Assembly: GCA_902578115.1 (NCBI GenBank)
Contig: CACHBR010000007.1
Coordinates: 1 to 49,572 of the forward strand
Source of the DNA: an uncultured Pelagibacteraceae bacterium
GTDB taxonomy: Bacteria; Pseudomonadota; Alphaproteobacteria; Pelagibacterales; Pelagibacteraceae
DNA: 49,572 nt
Direction of reading: 5' to 3'
The notes beneath the pieces are model-generated. The model ran no database searches. It was not told the origin of the DNA and saw only the letters and a program-made list of their open reading frames with translations. Both the position numbers and the translations under genes were made by a program. Positions 41,025 to 49,572 of this stretch are shown in pieces. How positions within the stretch are numbered: the stretch's first letter is position 1; each line of letters opens with the position of its first letter.

Positions 41025-43703
41025 TTAATTAAGCATATTTCTTAAAACGTATTGGAGAATTCCACCGTTTTTATAATACTCAATTTCATTTTCTGTATCT
41101 ATTCTTGATAGGAGTTTAATAGTTTTGCTTGAACCATCTGCATATTTAATTTCACAATTTACTTCTGCTCCAGGATTTATTCCTTTTTCAATATCAATAA
41201 TAGTAAATAACTCAGTGCCTTTAATGTTGAGTTTTTTTCTATCGAAACCTTCTTTAAATTGAAGTGGTAAAATTCCCATTCCTACTAGATTTGATCTATG
41301 TATCCTCTCGAAACTCTCAGCGATTACAGCTTTTATTCCTAATAATTTTGTTCCTTTTGCAGCCCAATCCCTTGAAGAGCCTGTTCCGTATTCTTTACCA
41401 GCCACTACAACTAAATTTGTCCCTCTTTTTTTATATTCCATTGCAGCTTCATATACGCTCATTTGTTTTCCATCTGGTTGTAATATTGTAAAACCACCTT
41501 CGGTACCTGCAGCCATTTCATTTCTAATCCTAATATTTCCAAATGTTCCTCTCAACATAACTTCATGATTGCCTCTTCTAGCCCCGTAAGAATTAAAATC
41601 TTTTTGCTGAACCTGGTGTTTCATAAAGTAATCGCCAGTTGGGCTATCTTTTTTAATAGATCCAGCTGGGGAAATATGATCGGTTGTTACAGTATCACCT
41701 AATATTAAAAGTGGTCTTGCATCATTAATTTTCTTAAATCCTTCTGGCTTGTCTGGTAAATTATCAAAAAAAGGCGGTCTTTTTACATAGGTAGAGCTTT
41801 CCTCCCAATTATAAATACTACTTTGGTCTGTTTTAATAGAACTCCATTCTTTAGGTCCTTCAGAAACATTCGAGTATCTCTTAACAAACATATCGGCATT
41901 AATAGATTTTAACATTAACTCTTCGATCTCTTTATTTGAAGGCCAAATATCTTTTAAAAATACATCTTTTCCGTTTTGATCTTTACCTAATGAATTTTTA
42001 TAAAGATCGTGATGCATATTACCTGCTAAAGCATAAGCAACTACTAGAGGTGGTGATGCTAAATAATTTGCTTTAACATCTGGATTAATTCTACCTTCAA
42101 AGTTTCTGTTACCTGACAATACTGAAACTGCATAAAGATTTTCTTTATGTATTGTCTCAGAAATTTCTTTATCTAAGGGCCCAGAGTTTCCAATACAAGT
42201 AGTACAACCGTAGCCAACTAAGTTGAAACCTAATTGATCTAAATACTTATTTAATCCAGCTTTTTGTAAATAGTCTGTTACGACTTGAGACCCTGGTGCC
42301 AATGATGTTTTTACCCAAGGTTTTACCTTTAAACCTTTTTCAACAGCCTTTTTTGCAACTAGTCCAGCACCAATCATAACACTTGGGTTTGATGTATTTG
42401 TGCAAGAAGTAATCGCGCCAATAACAATATCACCATCTTTAATTTTAAATTCTTTATTATTAACTTTAGCTTCTAAAGGAACCTTTCTTTTTGTATTTTC
42501 TTTAAACGCTTTATCGAAATCTTTTGCAGCATTTGTTAATAAAACTTTATCTTGTGGTCTCTTTGGTCCTGAAATACTTGGAACCACAGAATTTAAATCT
42601 AATGAGATTGTATCAGTAAATTCTATTTGATCATTTTGGTTTGACCATAGTCCTTGCTCTTTAGAATATTTTTCAACAAGAGAAATTGTATTTTGGTCTC
42701 TTCCAGAGAATTTTAAATACTTAATAGTTTCATCATCAATAGGAAAAAATCCACAAGTAGCTCCGTACTCAGGCGCCATATTTGCAATTGTAGCTCTATC
42801 AGCTAATGATAGGTTTTTTAACCCATCACCAAAAAATTCTACAAATTTTCCAACAACGCCTTTTTTTCTTAACATTTGTACTATTGTTAAAACTAAATCA
42901 CTTGCTGTTGTTCCTTCAGTAAGTTTTCCATTAATTTCAAAGCCAATTACTTCGGGTATTAACATTGAAATAGGTTGTCCTAACATAGCTGCCTCTGCTT
43001 CAATGCCCCCAACTCCCCAACCAAGAACTGATAAACCATTTATCATCGTAGTATGACTGTCTGTTCCAACTAAAGTATCGGGATAAGCAAATAACTGGCC
43101 GTTGACCTCTGAGGACCAAACAACTTTAGATAAATATTCCAAATTAACTTGATGACAAATACCTGTTCCGGGTGGCACAACTCTAAAATTGTTAAACGCA
43201 CTTTGCCCCCATTTTAAGAAAGAATATCTTTCACCATTTCTATCAAATTCCCTTTGTACATTTTTTAAGAAAGAATCTTTTTTTGCATAATTATCGACCA
43301 TCACTGAATGATCAATAACTAGGTCTACAGTTGATAAAGGGTTTATTTTGTTTGGATCTTTATTTTTTGATTTTACAGCATCCCGCATTGCAGCTAGGTC
43401 TGCAACAGCTGGTATTCCAGTGTAATCTTGTAATAAAATTCTTGCCGGCCGATAGGCTATTTCTTGTTTTGAGCTTTTAGTGTTTAACCATTCTGCAATA
43501 GCTTTAATTTGTTTTTTATTTACAGTTAGGTCATCCTCGAATCTTAATAAGTTTTCGAGAAGCACTTTAATTGATTTTGGAAGTTTTTTTATATTTTTCA
43601 AACCATTCTTTTCAGCTTTTATAAGATTAAAAAAATTATATTTCTTGCCTGAAACTGTAAGCGAATCTAATGATTGAAATGAATTTTTACTTTTAAATTC
43701 CAT
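41025..43703 (-). CDS. acnA: Aconitate hydratase A
   Basis: An 892-residue 4Fe-4S enzyme, full length for AcnA. Cluster ligands are in AITSCTNTSNPSVM (one Cys) and GYGCTTCIGNSGPL (two Cys). Substrate motifs include YPDTLVGTDSHTTMINGLSVLGWG (ends quoted) and the swivel-domain DWAAKGTKLLGIKAVIAESFERIHRSNLVGMG with the catalytic SRDWA. It interconverts citrate and isocitrate in the TCA cycle. It is the upstream gene of the HAD-prpD-tct block, an unusual location; AcnA-type enzymes can also hydrate 2-methylaconitate. Confidence 0.97.
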   Translation of the reverse strand: MEFKSKNSFQSLDSLTVSGKKYNFFNLIKAEKNGLKNIKKLPKSIKVLLENLLRFEDDLTVNKKQIKAIAEWLNTKSSKQEIAYRPARILLQDYTGIPAVADLAAMRDAVKSKNKDPNKINPLSTVDLVIDHSVMVDNYAKKDSFLKNVQREFDRNGERYSFLKWGQSAFNNFRVVPPGTGICHQVNLEYLSKVVWSSEVNGQLFAYPDTLVGTDSHTTMINGLSVLGWGVGGIEAEAAMLGQPISMLIPEVIGFEINGKLTEGTTASDLVLTIVQMLRKKGVVGKFVEFFGDGLKNLSLADRATIANMAPEYGATCGFFPIDDETIKYLKFSGRDQNTISLVEKYSKEQGLWSNQNDQIEFTDTISLDLNSVVPSISGPKRPQDKVLLTNAAKDFDKAFKENTKRKVPLEAKVNNKEFKIKDGDIVIGAITSCTNTSNPSVMIGAGLVAKKAVEKGLKVKPWVKTSLAPGSQVVTDYLQKAGLNKYLDQLGFNLVGYGCTTCIGNSGPLDKEISETIHKENLYAVSVLSGNRNFEGRINPDVKANYLASPPLVVAYALAGNMHHDLYKNSLGKDQNGKDVFLKDIWPSNKEIEELMLKSINADMFVKRYSNVSEGPKEWSSIKTDQSSIYNWEESSTYVKRPPFFDNLPDKPEGFKKINDARPLLILGDTVTTDHISPAGSIKKDSPTGDYFMKHQVQQKDFNSYGARRGNHEVMLRGTFGNIRIRNEMAAGTEGGFTILQPDGKQMSVYEAAMEYKKRGTNLVVVAGKEYGTGSSRDWAAKGTKLLGIKAVIAESFERIHRSNLVGMGILPLQFKEGFDRKKLNIKGTELFTIIDIEKGINPGAEVNCEIKYADGSSKTIKLLSRIDTENEIEYYKNGGILQYVLRNMLN

Positions 43704-43706
43704 GCC

Positions 43707-44297
43707 CTATACATAGAACAAAATTACGCAAACGATAAGTAAAAAAGACATTGTATAGTTAAAATTCGTTATAAATTTTTTACTTGTGGCAAATTTTCTC
43801 AAATATTTTCCAATTAAAGACCATGTAGTAATACTTCCAATTGCCATAAAGAAATAAACCGTGGTGACTATTATCGAGTCTCTTAAATAATTGAATTGAA
43901 CATCTACAAACGTTGAGACAGTTATCATGGCTACTACAACGCCCTTAGGATTAATAAATTGAAAAAAAAATGTTTCAAAAAAACCTATTGGTTGTTTGAC
44001 TATTGTCTTATTTGTATCGCTTGAAAATGCAATTTTATAAGCTAGATAGACTAGAAAAAAACTCCCTAAAATTTTTATAATTAATTGTAATATCTCAAAT
44101 TTTTGAAAGATAACTATTAAACCAGCCTCCATGCAAATTAACATTGATGTCCAACCAAAAATGACACCCAACATTAAGGGTATGGTTTTTTTAAATCCAA
44201 AATTAAAACCAGAGTGAGACGCCATTATATTATTTGGGCCTGGAGTAAAAGATGTTGCTATTCCAAATAAAATTAAAGTTAAAAATTGAGGATACAT
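43707..44297 (-). CDS. LysE/RhtB-family amino-acid exporter
   Basis: A 196-residue protein with six helices. The N-terminus FGIATSFTPGPNNIMASHSGFNFG-type sequence (given by its ends) carries the family TPGPN motif, followed by the KTIPLMLGVIFGW segment and FQFINPKGVVVAM in the middle. Family members export amino acids such as lysine, threonine or homoserine lactones across the inner membrane. It is three bases downstream of the CsaA-like gene and three bases upstream of acnA. The substrate is unknown. Confidence 0.92.
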   Translation of the reverse strand: MYPQFLTLILFGIATSFTPGPNNIMASHSGFNFGFKKTIPLMLGVIFGWTSMLICMEAGLIVIFQKFEILQLIIKILGSFFLVYLAYKIAFSSDTNKTIVKQPIGFFETFFFQFINPKGVVVAMITVSTFVDVQFNYLRDSIIVTTVYFFMAIGSITTWSLIGKYLRKFATSKKFITNFNYTMSFLLIVCVILFYV

Positions 44298-44300
44298 TTT

Positions 44301-44642
44301 TTAAGCAATATCCAAACCATTTTCTGTTTTTTGTGAGGGATGGACCAAAACTACTTTGCCATCTTTTTCTATAGCTCCTAAAATTAAAACCTCAGATACA
44401 ACGCCGGCAATATTTTTCTTAGGGAAGTTACAAACACCAATTACTTGTTTTCCAACTAAATTTTCAGAATTATAGTAGTGTGTTATTTGTGCTGAGGATT
44501 TTTTTATTCCTATTTTCGGACCAAAATCAACTTCTAAAACTAACGAAGGTTTTCTTGCTTTAATATTTTTTGATACTTTTAATACAGTTCCAACTGAAAT
44601 TTGAACCTTTTGGTAATCTTCAAATGTAATTTCATTCTTCAT
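44301..44642 (-). CDS. CsaA-like tRNA-binding-domain protein
   Basis: A 113-residue single OB-fold protein: EDYQKVQISVGTVLKVSKNIKA, EVDFGPKIGIKKSSAQIT, QVIGVCNFPKKNIAGVVSEVLILGA and a C-terminal VLVHPSQKTENGLDIA closely match the CsaA/EMAP-type tRNA-binding domain (each block given here separately). CsaA acts as an export-linked chaperone in Bacillus and also binds tRNA. It starts the minus-strand unit that runs into lysE and acnA, with a 132-base gap shared with the divergent binding-protein gene. Confidence 0.92.
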   Translation of the reverse strand: MKNEITFEDYQKVQISVGTVLKVSKNIKARKPSLVLEVDFGPKIGIKKSSAQITHYYNSENLVGKQVIGVCNFPKKNIAGVVSEVLILGAIEKDGKVVLVHPSQKTENGLDIA

Positions 44643-44712
44643 AATTTTTATTTTATCAATATATAATGAGGTATCACCTTAATCTACAAGGTAAATAAAT
44701 GAAATTTTGGCA

Positions 44713-44741
44713 TTGAAAAGTCTGTTACAAAAGTAAATAAT
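44713..44741 (+). promoter_or_regulatory. Sigma-70-type promoter for the livK-like gene
   Basis: TTGAAA at 44713-44718 and AATAAT at 44736-44741 are separated by 17 bases, the optimal spacing. Transcription would start near 44748, giving a leader of about 27 bases with GAGGGG at 44765-44770 just before the ATG at 44775. Confidence 0.6.
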
Positions 44742-44774
44742 ATTCAAAATTAATAATACTAATAGAGGGGAAAT

Positions 44775-45956
44775 ATGAAAAAAGTATTTATTGCTGCAAT
44801 TATGTATTTGTCGGTCTTGACTACAAACACTTTTGCAGAAGTTAAAATGGGTATAATTTTAGGATTCACTGGTCCAATTGAATCTTTAACACCAGCTATG
44901 GCAGCTTCAGCAGAATTAGCTTTTAAAGAAGCTTCTGATTCAGGTTCGTTACTTGGTGGAGAAAAAATTAAACCGATAAGAGCAGACTCAACTTGTGTTG
45001 ATTCAGCTGCAGCTACAACGGCTGCTGAGGGATTAGTTTCTCAAGGTGTTGCTGCGATTATGGGAGCGGACTGCTCTGGTGTAACTGGAGCTATAGCAAG
45101 TAATGTGGCAGTTTCTAATGGTATAGTAATGATATCACCATCAGCGACTTCGCCTGGTTTAACAACTTTAGATGATAAAGGTTTGTTTTTCCGAACAGCT
45201 CCATCTGATGCACGTGGCGGTCAAATATTAGCTGACATTACAAAAGACAGAAAAATTAAAAGCGTTGCAATTACTTATACAAACAATGACTACGGTAAAG
45301 GACTTGCTGATGTTTATTCAGCAGCCGTTAAAGCTCACGGTATTAAAGTAACAACTGTTAACGCTCACGAAGACGGTAAAGCTGACTACAGTTCTGAAGT
45401 ATCAACATTAGCTTCTGCTGGTGGAGATGCTGTTGCTGTAATTGGTTATCTTGACCAAGGTGGTAAGGGAATAATCCAAGGATCACTTGATTCTGGTGCC
45501 TTTGATACATTTATTTTATCAGACGGTATGATTGGTGACTCGCTTACAGATACTTTTGGTAAAAGTTTAAATAAATCTTTTGGTTCTCTACCTGGTTCTA
45601 TGGGTAAAGGAGCAGGAGTATTCAAAAATGTTGCTAGTGCAGCTGGAATTGATTCATCTGGACCGTATACAGGAGAGTCTTATGATGCTGCAGCTTTAAT
45701 TGTGCTTGCGATGCAAGCTGGAGGTTCAGCTGATCGTGGTTCAATAGCTAAAAACGTAATGTCTGTTGCGAATGCACCAGGTACCAAGATTTACCCTGGA
45801 GAGCTAAAAAAAGGTTTAGATCTTTTAGCTAAAGGTAAATCAATTGATTACGAAGGAGCAACTGCTGTTAAATTTACAGACGTCGGGGAACACGTCGGTA
45901 ACTTCATTGAAAAAGAAGTTAAAGGCGGTAAATTTAAAAATAAAAAACAAAGATAA
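44775..45956 (+). CDS. livK: Branched-chain-amino-acid-type ABC transporter substrate-binding protein
   Basis: A 393-residue periplasmic type I binding protein. Signal peptide about residues 1-21 (ends TFA). The core begins VKMGIILGFTGPIESLTPAM and contains DCSGVTGAIASNVAVSNGI and ISPSATSPGLTTL, whose Ser/Thr bind the ligand carboxylate, then YTNNDYGKGLADVY. It has its own promoter and a strong terminator, while the permease and ATPase genes lie on the other strand ending at the same terminator. This arrangement allows much higher expression of the binding protein. The ligand may be branched-chain or other amino acids. Confidence 0.93.
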   Translation: MKKVFIAAIMYLSVLTTNTFAEVKMGIILGFTGPIESLTPAMAASAELAFKEASDSGSLLGGEKIKPIRADSTCVDSAAATTAAEGLVSQGVAAIMGADCSGVTGAIASNVAVSNGIVMISPSATSPGLTTLDDKGLFFRTAPSDARGGQILADITKDRKIKSVAITYTNNDYGKGLADVYSAAVKAHGIKVTTVNAHEDGKADYSSEVSTLASAGGDAVAVIGYLDQGGKGIIQGSLDSGAFDTFILSDGMIGDSLTDTFGKSLNKSFGSLPGSMGKGAGVFKNVASAAGIDSSGPYTGESYDAAALIVLAMQAGGSADRGSIAKNVMSVANAPGTKIYPGELKKGLDLLAKGKSIDYEGATAVKFTDVGEHVGNFIEKEVKGGKFKNKKQR

Positions 45957-45966
45957 AAATTAATTT

Positions 45967-46004
45967 AAAAGCCTCAGCGGTTTAACTGCTGAGGCTTTTT
46001 TTAT
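45967..46004. terminator. Strong bidirectional terminator
   Basis: AAAAGCCTCAGC and GCTGAGGCTTTT pair perfectly (12 bp), with the stem extended inward by a GGT/ACT set, and are flanked by A-run and T-run on the two sides. It serves the livK-like gene on the plus strand and livM, whose stop codon touches it, on the minus strand. Confidence 0.93.
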
Positions 46005-47371
46005 ACCCTTTTTATTTTTTCTGGTAAAATACCTTTTGGTCTATACCTCATTATTAATAATAATCCGACTCCCATCATTAAAAATCTGAAGTATGGAATG
46101 CTATCGATAAGATGGACTTTTAAAGCATTTGTTTCCTCTAAACCACTTGTGAAGAAATTAATTAAAAATAAAGCAATTGGAGCTGCTTCAATCCATAAAA
46201 ACCAAACAGCAAACCCCCCTAAGATTGCACCAAAATTATTTCCACTTCCACCTACAATTACCATTACCCAAATTAAAAATGTATATCTCATGGGTCTATA
46301 GCTTCCTGGAGTGAATAATCCATCATATGTTACCATCATTGCTCCTGCTATTCCTACAATTGCAGATCCAAGAACAAAAATTAAAAGGTGTTGTTTAACA
46401 ACATTTTTTCCCATCGCGTTTGCTGCTTCCTCATTATCACGAATTGCTCTCATCATTCTTCCCCAAGGAGAATAAAGGGCTTTTTGAGTAACGATTAATA
46501 GAATAATTACTACAGCTGTAAAAAGTCCTGCAAAACATAATTTTACAAAAACAGTTGAGGATTCGATAACTAATTGTTTTAAAGCTTGCTGTCTTTCTAA
46601 ATTGTCTGAAATTAAATTTAAACTTCCTTGATGAAATTTCTGAACTAAATTAATAAACCATTCTTTACCTTGCAAATCTATTTCATACGGGACTGGTCTT
46701 TTTAAACCAATTACATTTTTTACTCCACGTGATAACCAATCCTCATGTTTAATTACTGCTATTACAATTTCAGAAATTAGTAGTGTTGCTATCGCTAAAT
46801 AATCTGCTCTTAGTCCTAATGCAATTTTTCCAATTACGTATGCTAGACCTCCTGCAAAAAATGCTCCAACTATCCATGAAAATAGTATAGGCAAACCCAT
46901 ACCACCCAAAAAGCCTGTTGTTGCCGGATTAATTGCCTCGATTGACTCTATAGCTGGCGCAGATATTAACCTTAATAAGATTAGTCCAGCTATTATTACT
47001 GCTGCAATAATATAATTCCTGTTTTTTGATTTACTAAATTTTTGCAATACCAAACGAATAATAAGAATCATTGAAAAGATTATGAATGCACAAATTAACA
47101 TATCTAAACCTCCAGCTTTCCATGCATCTTCAACAGGTGGAGCAGAAACTAAAACTGCTGCCAAACCTCCAAGAGCTGTGTATCCCATTATTCCGAAATT
47201 TATTAATCCAGCGTATCCCCATTGAATATTAGCCCCTATTGTCATAACTGCAGAGATTAAACATAAGCATAAGATTGATAATGCCATGCTCCATGATTGA
47301 AGAAAGCCAACAAGAATTATTAAACCTAACATAATTGAGTATGCAGCGATTACATCTAAATTATTTCTCAT
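46001..47371 (-). CDS. livM: Branched-chain amino acid ABC transporter permease LivM
   Basis: A 456-residue membrane protein with about ten helices. NIQWGYAGLINFGIMGYTALGG near the N-terminus is the LivM motif, and GRMMRAIRDNEEAANAMGKNV (about residue 315) is the cytoplasmic EAA-like coupling loop facing the ATPases. It contains a longer central periplasmic stretch (KNVIGLKRPVPYEIDL to NLERQQALKQL) than short homologues. It pairs with LivH, with which it overlaps by four bases. Its stop lies inside the shared terminator. Confidence 0.94.
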   Translation of the reverse strand: MRNNLDVIAAYSIMLGLIILVGFLQSWSMALSILCLCLISAVMTIGANIQWGYAGLINFGIMGYTALGGLAAVLVSAPPVEDAWKAGGLDMLICAFIIFSMILIIRLVLQKFSKSKNRNYIIAAVIIAGLILLRLISAPAIESIEAINPATTGFLGGMGLPILFSWIVGAFFAGGLAYVIGKIALGLRADYLAIATLLISEIVIAVIKHEDWLSRGVKNVIGLKRPVPYEIDLQGKEWFINLVQKFHQGSLNLISDNLERQQALKQLVIESSTVFVKLCFAGLFTAVVIILLIVTQKALYSPWGRMMRAIRDNEEAANAMGKNVVKQHLLIFVLGSAIVGIAGAMMVTYDGLFTPGSYRPMRYTFLIWVMVIVGGSGNNFGAILGGFAVWFLWIEAAPIALFLINFFTSGLEETNALKVHLIDSIPYFRFLMMGVGLLLIMRYRPKGILPEKIKRV

Positions 47372-48378
47372 AAAACTTTCCCTTTAAAAATACCTGAAGG
47401 TCTAAATAATAAAACTACAACCAAAATTGAAAAAGAGACTGCGAATTTATAGTCTGTAGATAATAATTGTAAAAGACCATCAGGCTCTAAACTCTCTGGT
47501 AAGAGATAAACAAAAAACTTCTTATATGCATAAGTTAAAAGTATTTCTGAAAATGCAATAACATAACCACCTAAGAAAGCTCCAAATGGATTGCCTATGC
47601 CCCCAACGATAGCAGCAGCAAATATTGGAAGCATATTATTAAAATATGTAAATGGCTTAAAACTTTTATCTAATCCATACAAAGCTCCACCAATTGTTGC
47701 TAAAATTGCTGCGATCAACCAGGTAGTCATGACAACTTTTTTAGGATCTATTCCTGATAAGAGAGCTAAATCTTCGTTATCTGAATATGCTCTCATACTC
47801 TTTCCTGTTTTTGTTTTATTCAAAAACCAAAATAATATTGAAACAACAATAATTGTTACAAACAAAGTGATGACTTGTGTTGATTTTATAGCAAGTCCTT
47901 CGTTTAAACCTGTCATTTCTTTAAACTCATTTGCCCTTATAATAAATTTTTCTCCATCAAAAAATCTTCTATCAAAAGGTCCAATAATAATTCTTACTAT
48001 AGCTTGGGTTACAAACATGGTTCCAATGCTTACCATTGCTAACATTACGGGCGGGCTTTTTTTAGTTCTATAATAACTAAAAACTAATTTATCTTTTAAA
48101 AGTACATAAAGAATAGTTACTATTATGCCAAAAGGTATGGCTATTAATGCGGTTGGAAGAAAACCTAAATTTATTCCTAAAGATTGAAAATACCAAGTAA
48201 ATAGAATTGTAAACATAGTACCAAAAGACATTAAATCCCCAGCAGTAAAGTAAGCAAATCTTAAAATTCCGTAAATTAATGAAACAAAAATTGCACCAAG
48301 CGCTAGTTGTGAACCATAAGATAATGCAGGTACAAATAAATAATTTAAAAGTAAAATTATCGCATTTAAAAAATCCAT
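47368..48378 (-). CDS. livH: Branched-chain amino acid ABC transporter permease LivH
   Basis: A 336-residue membrane protein with about eight helices. FVSLIYGILRFAYFTAGDLMSFG is the N-terminal LivH pattern, GKSMRAYSDNEDLALLSGIDPKKV (ends quoted) is the coupling loop for the ATPases, and AAIVGGIGNPFGAFLGGYVI the conserved C-terminal helix region. It forms the channel with LivM. It starts one base after livF and overlaps livM by four bases. Confidence 0.94.
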   Translation of the reverse strand: MDFLNAIILLLNYLFVPALSYGSQLALGAIFVSLIYGILRFAYFTAGDLMSFGTMFTILFTWYFQSLGINLGFLPTALIAIPFGIIVTILYVLLKDKLVFSYYRTKKSPPVMLAMVSIGTMFVTQAIVRIIIGPFDRRFFDGEKFIIRANEFKEMTGLNEGLAIKSTQVITLFVTIIVVSILFWFLNKTKTGKSMRAYSDNEDLALLSGIDPKKVVMTTWLIAAILATIGGALYGLDKSFKPFTYFNNMLPIFAAAIVGGIGNPFGAFLGGYVIAFSEILLTYAYKKFFVYLLPESLEPDGLLQLLSTDYKFAVSFSILVVVLLFRPSGIFKGKVL

Positions 48379-48379
48379 T

Positions 48380-49087
48380 TTAAGCTCCTAGGAAAGAGCT
48401 TCTCACTCTTTGGTCATTTAATAATTCTTTGCCAGTTCCAGAATATCTATTCTCTCCCGTAACTAAAACGTAACCTCTATCTGATATACTTAAAGCCTGT
48501 TTTGCATTCTGCTCGACCATTAATATTGCAACATTTGTTTTTTTTACTTTTATAATATGGTCAAACAATTCATCCATAACTATAGGCGATACGCCTGCTG
48601 TTGGTTCATCTAACATTAAAACGGACGGCTTAATCATTAAAGCTCTACCAAGAGCAACCTGTTGTCTTTGTCCTCCAGATAATTCGCCAACCAGCTGAGA
48701 TTTTTTTTCTTTTAAAATTGGAAAAAGATCATAAATTCTGTCTAAGATTTCTTTTATATTTTCATCTCTTAAAAAAGCTCCCATCTCTAAATTTTCTCTA
48801 ACAGTTAATCCTGCAAATACATTTCGATTTTGAGGAACAAATGCTATTCCAAGTTTAACTCTGTCTTGGGGATTTAAATTTGAAATATCCTTGCCATTTA
48901 TAACTACTTTTCCTGACTTAAGTTTTAATAGCCCCAACATTGCTTTCATAGCTGTGGATTTTCCTGCACCGTTTGGACCTAAAATTGAAACTATCTCTCC
49001 TTTGTTTACATTTACAGTGCAAGATGAAATTATATCTGGACCAGATCCGTACCCTCCTGTCATTTTTATTCCTTCAAAAAATGCCAT
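48380..49087 (-). CDS. livF: Branched-chain amino acid ABC transporter ATPase LivF
   Basis: A 235-residue ABC ATPase. Walker A GPNGAGKST (about residues 37-45), signature ELSGGQRQQVALGRAL, Walker B VLMLDEPTAGV and switch His region MVEQNAKQAL are all intact. AFVPQNRNVFAGLTVRENLEMG is typical of LivF. It powers LivHM together with LivG. The ATG shares one base with the livG stop (TAATG). Confidence 0.96.
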   Translation of the reverse strand: MAFFEGIKMTGGYGSGPDIISSCTVNVNKGEIVSILGPNGAGKSTAMKAMLGLLKLKSGKVVINGKDISNLNPQDRVKLGIAFVPQNRNVFAGLTVRENLEMGAFLRDENIKEILDRIYDLFPILKEKKSQLVGELSGGQRQQVALGRALMIKPSVLMLDEPTAGVSPIVMDELFDHIIKVKKTNVAILMVEQNAKQALSISDRGYVLVTGENRYSGTGKELLNDQRVRSSFLGA

Positions 49088-49572
49088 TAATTCTTATCCT
49101 TTGAATTTGACCCTCTTCCTAAATAACTATCTATAACTTTTTCATTTTTTTTAACCTGATCTGGAGTTCCTTCAAACAATACAGAGCCCTCTGATAAAAC
49201 AATAACTGGATTACAAAGTCGGCTTATAAATTCCATATCATGTTCGATCATGCAAAAAGTATATCCTTGTTCCTTATTCAATCTTAATATTGCACTACCA
49301 ATATCTTTTAAAAGAGTTCTATTTACGCCCGCACCTACCTCGTCTAACAAAACTAATTTTGCATCAACCATCATAGTTCTACCTAGTTCTAATAGTTTTT
49401 TTTGTCCTCCAGATAAATTTCCAGCCAGCTCATTTGAGAGATGTTTTAAGTTTAAAAAATCAATTACCTTTAATGCTTTTTCTTTTACTTTTATTTCTTC
49501 TTTTTTAACTAGACTTGGTTTGAATAGTGCATTTACTAATTTCTCACCTGATTGTCCTCCAGGAACCATCAT
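49087..49572 (-). CDS. livG: Branched-chain amino acid ABC transporter ATPase LivG, N-terminus beyond window
   Basis: The visible 161 C-terminal residues include the ABC signature LSGGQKKLLELGRTMM, Walker B LVLLDEVGAGV and the switch-His region CMIEHDMEFISRLCNP. The Walker A motif must lie upstream, outside the window; any internal Met here is not the true start. LEVGAGVN in place of DEPTAG is a usual LivG variation (LLDEVGAGVN). It forms the heterodimer with LivF. Confidence 0.93.
   Translation of the reverse strand: MMVPGGQSGEKLVNALFKPSLVKKEEIKVKEKALKVIDFLNLKHLSNELAGNLSGGQKKLLELGRTMMVDAKLVLLDEVGAGVNRTLLKDIGSAILRLNKEQGYTFCMIEHDMEFISRLCNPVIVLSEGSVLFEGTPDQVKKNEKVIDSYLGRGSNSKDKN

Noticed and set aside
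47591-48073. A 160-codon plus-strand open frame within livH
   Set aside because: Antisense to conserved livH; residue content is that of a reverse-strand shadow.
1-49572. tRNA or rRNA genes, CRISPR arrays, insertion sequences, prophage or att sites
   Set aside because: Reading both strands gave no cloverleaf with its conserved loops, no repeat-spacer array, no transposase or integrase, and no matching end repeats.

Overview
The window is about 30% G+C, almost wholly coding, with intergenic gaps that are mostly under 150 bp and many stop/start overlaps. Together with the protein content (tandem glycine riboswitch on the glycine cleavage operon, TRAP and tripartite tricarboxylate importers, a Liv ABC system, a very compact gene set) this points to a streamlined marine alphaproteobacterium of the SAR11 / Pelagibacterales group. 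Identification rests on gene content and style, not on a marker gene. I see no rRNA, tRNA, insertion sequence, CRISPR array or phage gene, and no gene-free stretch above 300 bases.

Region by region. 1-3009: the end-truncated recX-like gene (minus) diverges from a tight plus-strand run: ABA4-like membrane protein, DsbA/HCCA-isomerase-fold protein, a glycosyltransferase-like protein and a 1-Cys peroxiredoxin. 3011-6831: paired hairpins, then ammonium transporter amtB, HU, and a coupled pair of intramembrane proteases (rhomboid and site-2 protease), all minus. 6913-12333: bactofilin, a LysR regulator beside a frameshifted acuI/yhdH-type reductase, folE, hisI, Yip1, TspO and an SDR enzyme. 12359-16643: seven co-directional predicted exported or lipid-anchored proteins, mostly small and unrecognised, ending in a 610-residue coiled-coil/zinc-ribbon membrane protein. 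This is the least explained part of the window.

16695-24931 (minus) reads as one long transcription unit from the tandem glycine riboswitch: gcvT, gcvH, gcvP, then an FAD oxidoreductase, DUF1365, a cyclopropane-fatty-acid-synthase-like methyltransferase and a DUF3833 lipoprotein. Glycine catabolism, which supplies one-carbon units, is thus placed ahead of a SAM-dependent lipid-modifying cassette. 24961-28235: a 5-oxoprolinase set (pxpA diverging from pxpB-pxpC) plus an EamA permease. 28238-30849: guaB-guaA, with an IMP dehydrogenase that naturally lacks the CBS domain. 30958-32286: a TPR protein, a DoxX protein and a conserved unknown.

32279-45956 is dominated by organic-acid uptake and use: TRAP transporter dctP-dctQ-dctM, TerC, tctC-tctB-tctA downstream of a type II HAD enzyme and prpD, aconitase, a LysE exporter and a CsaA-like protein. 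44775-49572: a branched-chain amino-acid-type ABC system, with the binding protein on the plus strand facing livG-livF-livH-livM on the minus strand across a strong shared terminator; livG is cut by the window end.
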